NCBI RefSeq assembly: GCF_000721495.1
Contig: NZ_JOHY01000106.1
Coordinates: 1 to 9,137 of the forward strand
Source: Streptomyces sp. NRRL F-5123
Lineage (GTDB): Bacteria > Actinomycetota > Actinomycetes > Streptomycetales > Streptomycetaceae
DNA: 9,137 bases
Direction: 5' to 3'
Part shown: positions 6,373 to 9,137 of the stretch, one piece after another
How the letters are laid out: the number at the start of each line of letters is the position of its first letter
Position numbering within the stretch: the stretch's first letter is position 1
Notes under the pieces: generated by a model
What the model was told of the DNA's origin: nothing
What the model saw: only the letters and a program-made list of their open reading frames with translations
Database searches by the model: none
Made by a program: the position numbers and the translations under genes

Positions 6373-6989
6373 GTGTCCTTCCGGGGCTGCGCCCTGAATG
6401 CGATCCTACGTTCGCGGACAACTATTCCTTTCGTTCGCCGTGTTCAGCAGGCGCGCCACGCGGCAGCCGTCACCCATCTCGCCTCATTGGTCCAACGAGC
6501 GAGCCCCGCAGGGTGCTGGTAACACGATGACGATCGGTGCTTCTTGAGCCGCCCCAGCAGGTGAGGCTGCAGACGAAGGAGTCTCCAGATCTTTGCGTCA
6601 CCTCGACCGTCGGTCCGTCGGCGGTGCAGGCGTCCCGTACTGCGTTCACCGCAGCGTCGAATCTTTGCGGATCACCCTGACCGGTGAAGAGGCCGACGTC
6701 GTCGGAGACACTCGCGTGCTGCTGCTGGACGGCGAACCCTGGCCCACCACGACCCGAAGGACCTTGGAGAACCCGACCACCGCGCCGGGACTCCGACTCC
6801 CCGAGCACCGAGATCGCGTCAGCCACCCACAGCGGCCCCTCAGCGACGCCTCGTCGCCTCGACCGAAACGGCGAGGCCAGCGCTACCTGTCCGGGACTTC
6901 CCGCCGGTTTCCCGTAAAAGACCCGTATGGTCGCCCTCCGGGTCCGCAAGAATGTGTGCTCCAGGCAGCACAAGCGTGAGGGGGAATCA
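6373..6989. other. Region of about 600 bases with no confident gene
   Basis: Open frames exist on both strands, but none has a good start or a recognised domain. The most protein-like stretch is on the minus strand at about 6545-6700 (FDAAVNAVRDACTADGPTVE, then SGDSFVCSL), which could be the C-terminus of a lost lipoprotein or secreted gene. A plus-strand frame from a TTG at 6593 covers the same bases and is equally unsupported. The promoter for the 5848-6372 gene should lie just right of 6372, and that for the genes at 6990-7708 near 6900-6980. I see no clear consensus pair for either. Confidence 0.4.
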
Positions 6990-7055
6990 GTGGCTGCTGT
7001 TCGCACGAGCACGCCCACGGCCACGGCGGCCGCGGGGACCGTGGGGGGCCGATGA
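6990..7055 (+). CDS. Mini-ORF (21 codons) overlapping the I36-like gene by ATGA
   Basis: A GTG at 6990 opens a 21-residue frame (VAAVRTSTPTATAAAGTVGG plus a final Arg) ending in TGA at 7053-7055. It is preceded by a strong GAGGGGG (6978-6984) at a 5-base spacing. This is better than the site in front of the ATG at 7052, and the stop overlaps that ATG in the ATGA pattern typical of translational coupling. It may therefore be a coupling leader for the downstream gene, or the 3' stub of a former upstream partner. The peptide has no recognisable feature beyond Ala/Thr richness. Chance remains possible for so short a frame. Confidence 0.45.
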   Translation: MAAVRTSTPTATAAAGTVGGR

Positions 7056-7708
7056 GCACTCAGCCGCCCACGCCGGGACCCACACCGCCGGGACCCACTC
7101 CGCCGGGACCCACTCCGCCAGGACCCACACCGCCAGGCTTCTTCGCCAGGCACTCCAGGTTGATCATCGGGAGCATCGCCGTACCGATCATTGTGGCCTT
7201 CATCCCGATCGTCTTCAACATTCACGCGGGCAGGGGCGCCACGGAAGCTCCCAATGCAATCGGTACAGTCGGGAGCACCTCCACCAGCCCTCCCACGACC
7301 AGCCCTCCCCCGACGAGCTTTCCCACTACGAGCATTCCCACGACCAGCCCTTCGGCGACCAGCCATCGCACGACCAGCCCTCCCACCAACCCTCCCGTGA
7401 CGACAAAGGGCGGCGGTGGAGCCGACTGGGCCTGCCCCGGCGGAACGTTCTGCGCCTGGGACAGCCAAGATGCCGACGGCAATATGGTCGTCGAAAAGGA
7501 CTCCGCATGCCGCCTGTACGACATCGGGAGCGCTGGACTGGGTGACCAGATCAGCTCATATCAGAATCGAACCGGTGTGGCCGTCGGCCTCTACAACTGG
7601 GATGGCACGCAGTGGGTGCTCCTCCTGGACGTGGCAGACGGCGAGCGAGGCAACTTGCCGGGATCAGCGGACAAGCAAACCGATGCGGTCAAGGTCTGCG
7701 ACGGTTAG
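7052..7708 (+). CDS. Membrane-anchored protein with extracellular peptidase-inhibitor-I36-like domain
   Basis: The protein has 218 residues. Residues 6-29 are GPTPP repeats, a short basic stretch (30-36) follows, and residues 37-55 form one membrane helix (LIIGSIAVPIIVAFIPIVF). A Thr/Ser/Pro stalk covers about 74-118 with repeated TTSPP-like units. The C-terminal domain (124-218) begins WACPGGTFCAW, the signature opening of I36 peptidase-inhibitor domains (pattern CP-x-G-x-x-C-x-[WY]). Four cysteines (128, 134, 153, 216) fit two disulfides. Positive charges before the helix predict cytoplasmic N-terminus and outside C-terminus. I36 domains are small beta-rich folds; the founder SmpI inhibits metalloproteinases, but many relatives are uncharacterised. 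The role here, inhibitor or surface binding domain, is inference. The ATG overlaps the stop of the mini-ORF at 6990; the gene's own ribosome site (GGGGGG) is close and imperfect. Confidence 0.78.
   Translation: MSTQPPTPGPTPPGPTPPGPTPPGPTPPGFFARHSRLIIGSIAVPIIVAFIPIVFNIHAGRGATEAPNAIGTVGSTSTSPPTTSPPPTSFPTTSIPTTSPSATSHRTTSPPTNPPVTTKGGGGADWACPGGTFCAWDSQDADGNMVVEKDSACRLYDIGSAGLGDQISSYQNRTGVAVGLYNWDGTQWVLLLDVADGERGNLPGSADKQTDAVKVCDG
7075..7134 (+). repeat. Four tandem 15-bp repeats encoding GPTPP
   Basis: Four consecutive copies of GGGACCCACACCGCC (last one beginning AGG, two with ACT for ACA) lie in the start of the I36-like gene. Each unit is five codons, so changes in copy number would keep the reading frame. 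A second, more diverged array of about the same period lies at about 7276-7400 and encodes the stalk. Confidence 0.9.
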
Positions 7709-7754
7709 CCCGCGCCTTTCGCTCGCGGCCCTGTTCGGATCATGAGCGAAACAG

Positions 7755-7828
7755 CGAAGGTGCCTTCTGACCTGGGACGATGAGGCTTTGTCCAGAGTCT
7801 CTGTCAGCCCAGTAGGAAGGCACCTTCG
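7755..7828. repeat. 13-bp perfect inverted repeat at the head of the IS1380-like fragment
   Basis: CGAAGGTGCCTTC at 7755-7767 and its exact reverse complement at 7816-7828 flank 48 bases. They lie just before the IS1380 transposase frame. They may be part of the element's left end and promoter region. Bases 7709-7754 between the I36-like gene and this repeat show nothing else. Confidence 0.6.
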
Positions 7829-7830
7829 GA

Positions 7831-8007
7831 GGGCACACTGCCAGGTCACGTCCCCGACTTGTGGTCTCGGCCGCCGGGTGTGGAGTGGTCAGCCATGCCG
7901 GGTCTCTCCTGCTGCCGGATCTCGCGGACGCCACCGGCCTGACCGGCGCCTTCGCCGACGCGCTGCGCCGGCTGTGGCCGCGCGGAATCGGGCACGATCC
8001 CGGACGG
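7831..8007 (+). pseudogene. IS1380-family transposase, N-terminal fragment
   Basis: Read from 7831, the frame gives GHTARSRPRLVVSAAG and then SLLLPDLADATGLTGAFADA up to HDPGR (7993-8007). I recognise this as the start of the common Streptomyces IS1380 DDE transposase (about 450 residues). In intact copies, as I recall them, the start codon is a GTG before CACAC; here the corresponding codon is GGG at 7831-7833. After HDPGR the homologous continuation is not found on this strand but on the opposite strand (see 8008-8075). No catalytic residues remain. This is a dead fragment. Confidence 0.65.
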
Positions 8008-8075
8008 TCTTCGCGCAGAGGAGCGAGGTGGGCGAGGGCCTCGCCGCCGTCGGCGAGCATCACCGGTAGGGCCGG
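8008..8075 (-). pseudogene. Inverted internal segment of the IS1380 transposase
   Basis: On the minus strand these bases encode ALPVMLADGGEALAHLAPLR. In intact IS1380 transposases a segment of the form DLAVMLADGGEA...L...LR follows directly after HDPGR. Here it abuts HDPGR but in reverse orientation. The fragment thus records a local inversion or template switch at about 8007/8008. Bases 8076-8122 after it are unassigned. Confidence 0.55.
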
Positions 8076-8122
8076 TCGCCCTGGAAGCTCCGGCGTGGTC
8101 GGTAAGCGCCCCGCCATGATGA

Positions 8123-8725
8123 TCAATCGTGTTGCTGCGACTGGCCTACCTGACCGTGACGAACGCGTTCGCCATGCTGCGCCTGCGACTCGACGACTGC
8201 ACCTTGCCGGAGACGGGCTGAGGCCGTATCGAACTCGCCGAGACGCGGCCCTCGGCCGGGAAGACCTGGACGGACTCCGGCGAGGCGCACGACCGGCGCG
8301 GGCTCAAGCAGCGCGAGAAGGGCGAGGTGCGGGTAGTGCCGATCCCACCGCCGCTGGTCCGGCTGCTTCGGGAGCACGTGGCGGAGTTCGGTACGGCGGA
8401 CGACGGGCGGCTGTTTCAGAGTGAGTACGGCAACGTCGTGGCGGCCTCGTCGTATTCGCGGATCTGGAAGCGGGGCCGGGAGTTGGGCCTCCTGCCGGCC
8501 CAGGCCAGCTCCGTCATGGCGGCCCGTCCCTATGACCTCCGTCACGCGGGCGTATCCCTGTGGCTCAACTCGGGGGTTCCCGCACCGGAAGTCGCGGCCC
8601 GTGCCGGTCACTCGGTGGACGTGCTGTTGAGGATTTATGCGAAGTGCGTCGACGGCCAGGAAGCCGAAATGAACAACCGGATAGTGCTGGGGCTCGGAGA
8701 AGAGGATGAGACAAGCGGCTCGTGA
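8123..8725 (+). pseudogene. Tyrosine-recombinase integrase, truncated and interrupted by an in-frame TGA
   Basis: The frame opens after a stop at 8120-8122. It runs through LRLRLDDCTLPETG, meets TGA at 8219-8221, and continues in the same frame (GRIELAETRPSAGKTWTDSG) to a stop at 8723-8725. Homologous actinobacterial integrases have Trp (TGG) in the ETGWGR position, so this looks like a nonsense mutation. The C-terminal half keeps YDLRHAG (second Arg and His), RAGHS (His) and RIYAK with the nucleophile Tyr at 8636-8638. The first catalytic Arg, expected in a GLRP-x-E-like motif near 8147-8152, is replaced within TVTNAFAML. The whole N-terminal arm-binding and core-binding part is missing. A GTG at 8327 would give only a 132-residue piece lacking the first Arg. 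Intact relatives insert islands or AICEs at tRNA genes, and the 3' end here faces tRNA-Arg. Confidence 0.8.
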
Positions 8726-8748
8726 CTTCAACTCACGCGCCCCACGCG

Positions 8749-8778
8749 CGGAAGCCCCGGTCACCGCCAGGGCTTCCG
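8749..8778 (+). terminator. Hairpin terminator after the integrase remnant
   Basis: CGGAAGCCC (8749-8757) and GGGCTTCCG (8770-8778) form a perfect 9-bp stem, 24 bases after the integrase stop. There is no T-run. Its position and strength fit a Streptomyces-type terminator. Confidence 0.6.
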
Positions 8779-8808
8779 CCGTGTCGGAGGTGTGTCGGTG
8801 GCGACGTC

Positions 8809-8868
8809 GCCGGTTCGGAAAACCGGCCCTGAGCTGCTGGAAGGACGTCAAGATCATTACGTGATCAC
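8809..8868. repeat. Cluster of inverted repeats between integrase and tRNA
   Basis: GCCGGTT/AACCGGC (8809-8815, 8821-8827) and GATCA/TGATC (8852-8856, 8862-8866) are perfect pairs with 5-base centres. The palindrome GTGATCAC (8861-8868) overlaps the second. Segments between int and the tRNA often carry integrase or excisionase binding sites, but that role is inferred from position only. Confidence 0.4.
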
Positions 8869-8919
8869 TGACATCGGGCTGCGTTCGGCCGCTCTCGGCT
8901 GCGCACGGGCCGGGAAAGC

Positions 8920-8957
8920 AAAAAACCTCGCGGTCAGCGTTTCGGCTGGTCGCGAGG
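8920..8957 (-). terminator. Rho-independent terminator of the tRNA-Arg gene
   Basis: Read on the minus strand, CCTCGCG and CGCGAGG (8951-8957 and 8926-8932) form the stem, extended by G-U pairs and a CAGC/GCTG inner stem. It is followed directly by six T (8925-8920). It lies 32 bases past the tRNA 3' end. Confidence 0.8.
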
Positions 8958-8989
8958 CGGATGTTCAAGTATCTCAATCGTCACCTGGG

Positions 8990-9061
8990 TGCCCCCGGCA
9001 GGATTCGAACCTGCGCACACGGCTCCGGAGGCCGTTGCTCTATCCCCTGAGCTACGGGGGC
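8990..9061 (-). tRNA. tRNA-Arg (anticodon CCG)
   Basis: On the minus strand a 72-base cloverleaf runs from GCCCCCG at the 5' end to CGGGGGC plus discriminator A. The D-arm is GCTC...GAGC. The anticodon arm is ACGGC-CTCCGGA-GCCGT with anticodon CCG, and the T-arm contains GGTTCGAATCC. All stems pair. CCA is not encoded (the gene is followed by CCC). A possible weak -10, TAGTGT, lies 10-15 bases upstream. Its 3' end points at the integrase remnant, the usual arrangement when a tRNA 3' part serves as attachment site. The gene looks fully functional. Confidence 0.96.
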
Positions 9062-9113
9062 GACGGGAAGAACACTACCAGGAAGGAGGGGGTGGGTCGG
9101 ACAGGGTTTGTGG

Positions 9114-9137
9114 CTGTCTCTTATACACATCTGACGC
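9114..9137. other. Sequencing adapter (Tn5/Nextera mosaic end), not genomic
   Basis: Bases 9114-9132 are identical to the 19-base Tn5 mosaic end as read into a Nextera adapter (CTGTCTCTTATACACATCT). The next five, GACGC, continue the standard read-2 adapter. The window therefore ends in untrimmed library adapter at a contig end. Confidence 0.95.

Noticed and set aside
7276..7400. Repeated ACGACCAGCCCTCCC-like units considered as a CRISPR array
   Set aside because: The units are contiguous with no spacers, lie in frame within a coding region and encode a Thr/Ser/Pro stalk.
6470..7468. 332-codon minus-strand frame running across the I36-like gene
   Set aside because: Its first half is Arg/Gly shadow of the I36-like gene. 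Only a short stretch (about 6545-6700) looks protein-like, and that is reported separately as uncertain.
8123..8977. 284-codon minus-strand frame opposite the integrase remnant
   Set aside because: It is antisense to conserved integrase motifs and runs through the terminator and spacer, with no domain.

Overview
The window reads as high-GC actinobacterial DNA, most likely Streptomyces. The reasons are codons dominated by G/C in third position, a Tat-type secreted purple acid phosphatase, DUF1345-like and GT-C-like membrane proteins, and Streptomyces-type IS256, IS1380 and integrase remnants. The last 24 bases are not genomic: they match the Tn5/Nextera mosaic end plus adapter, so the window finishes at a contig end. 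All family assignments come from recognising motifs by eye; no database was searched.

Layout. Bases 1-98 hold the 3' end of an IS256-type transposase and its terminal repeat. Bases 127-843 (minus) encode a multi-pass membrane protein with a pore-loop-like C-terminus. Bases 844-1372 are debris: a perfect 20-bp hairpin, a possible ATP-binding-domain remnant, and the 5' end of a second, oppositely oriented IS256 transposase. Bases 1467-1937 (minus) are the C-terminal part of a polysaccharide deacetylase that has lost its first catalytic motif. Then come two intact plus-strand genes: a GT-C-like polytopic membrane protein (2091-3569) and a secreted metallophosphatase (3868-5457).

From about 5460 the content is accessory. 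It holds an orphan open frame (5612-5875), an unrecognised lower-GC gene with a CxxxH...CxxC arrangement (5848-6372, minus), 600 bases with no confident gene, and a tiny ORF overlapping by ATGA a membrane-anchored I36-inhibitor-like protein (7052-7708). Bases 7755-8075 carry a scrambled IS1380 5' end. Bases 8123-8725 are a dead tyrosine integrase with an in-frame TGA, whose 3' end faces a tRNA-Arg(CCG) on the minus strand (8990-9061). Integrase, inverted-repeat-rich spacer and tRNA 3' end together look like the decayed edge of a tRNA-targeted integrative element.

The genes do not form one obvious pathway. The best reading is chromosomal envelope or secretion genes scarred by insertion sequences, next to the remnant boundary of a genomic island. 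I see no convincing complete novel system. The most open items are the 5848-6372 protein and the membrane-anchored I36-like protein with its upstream mini-ORF.
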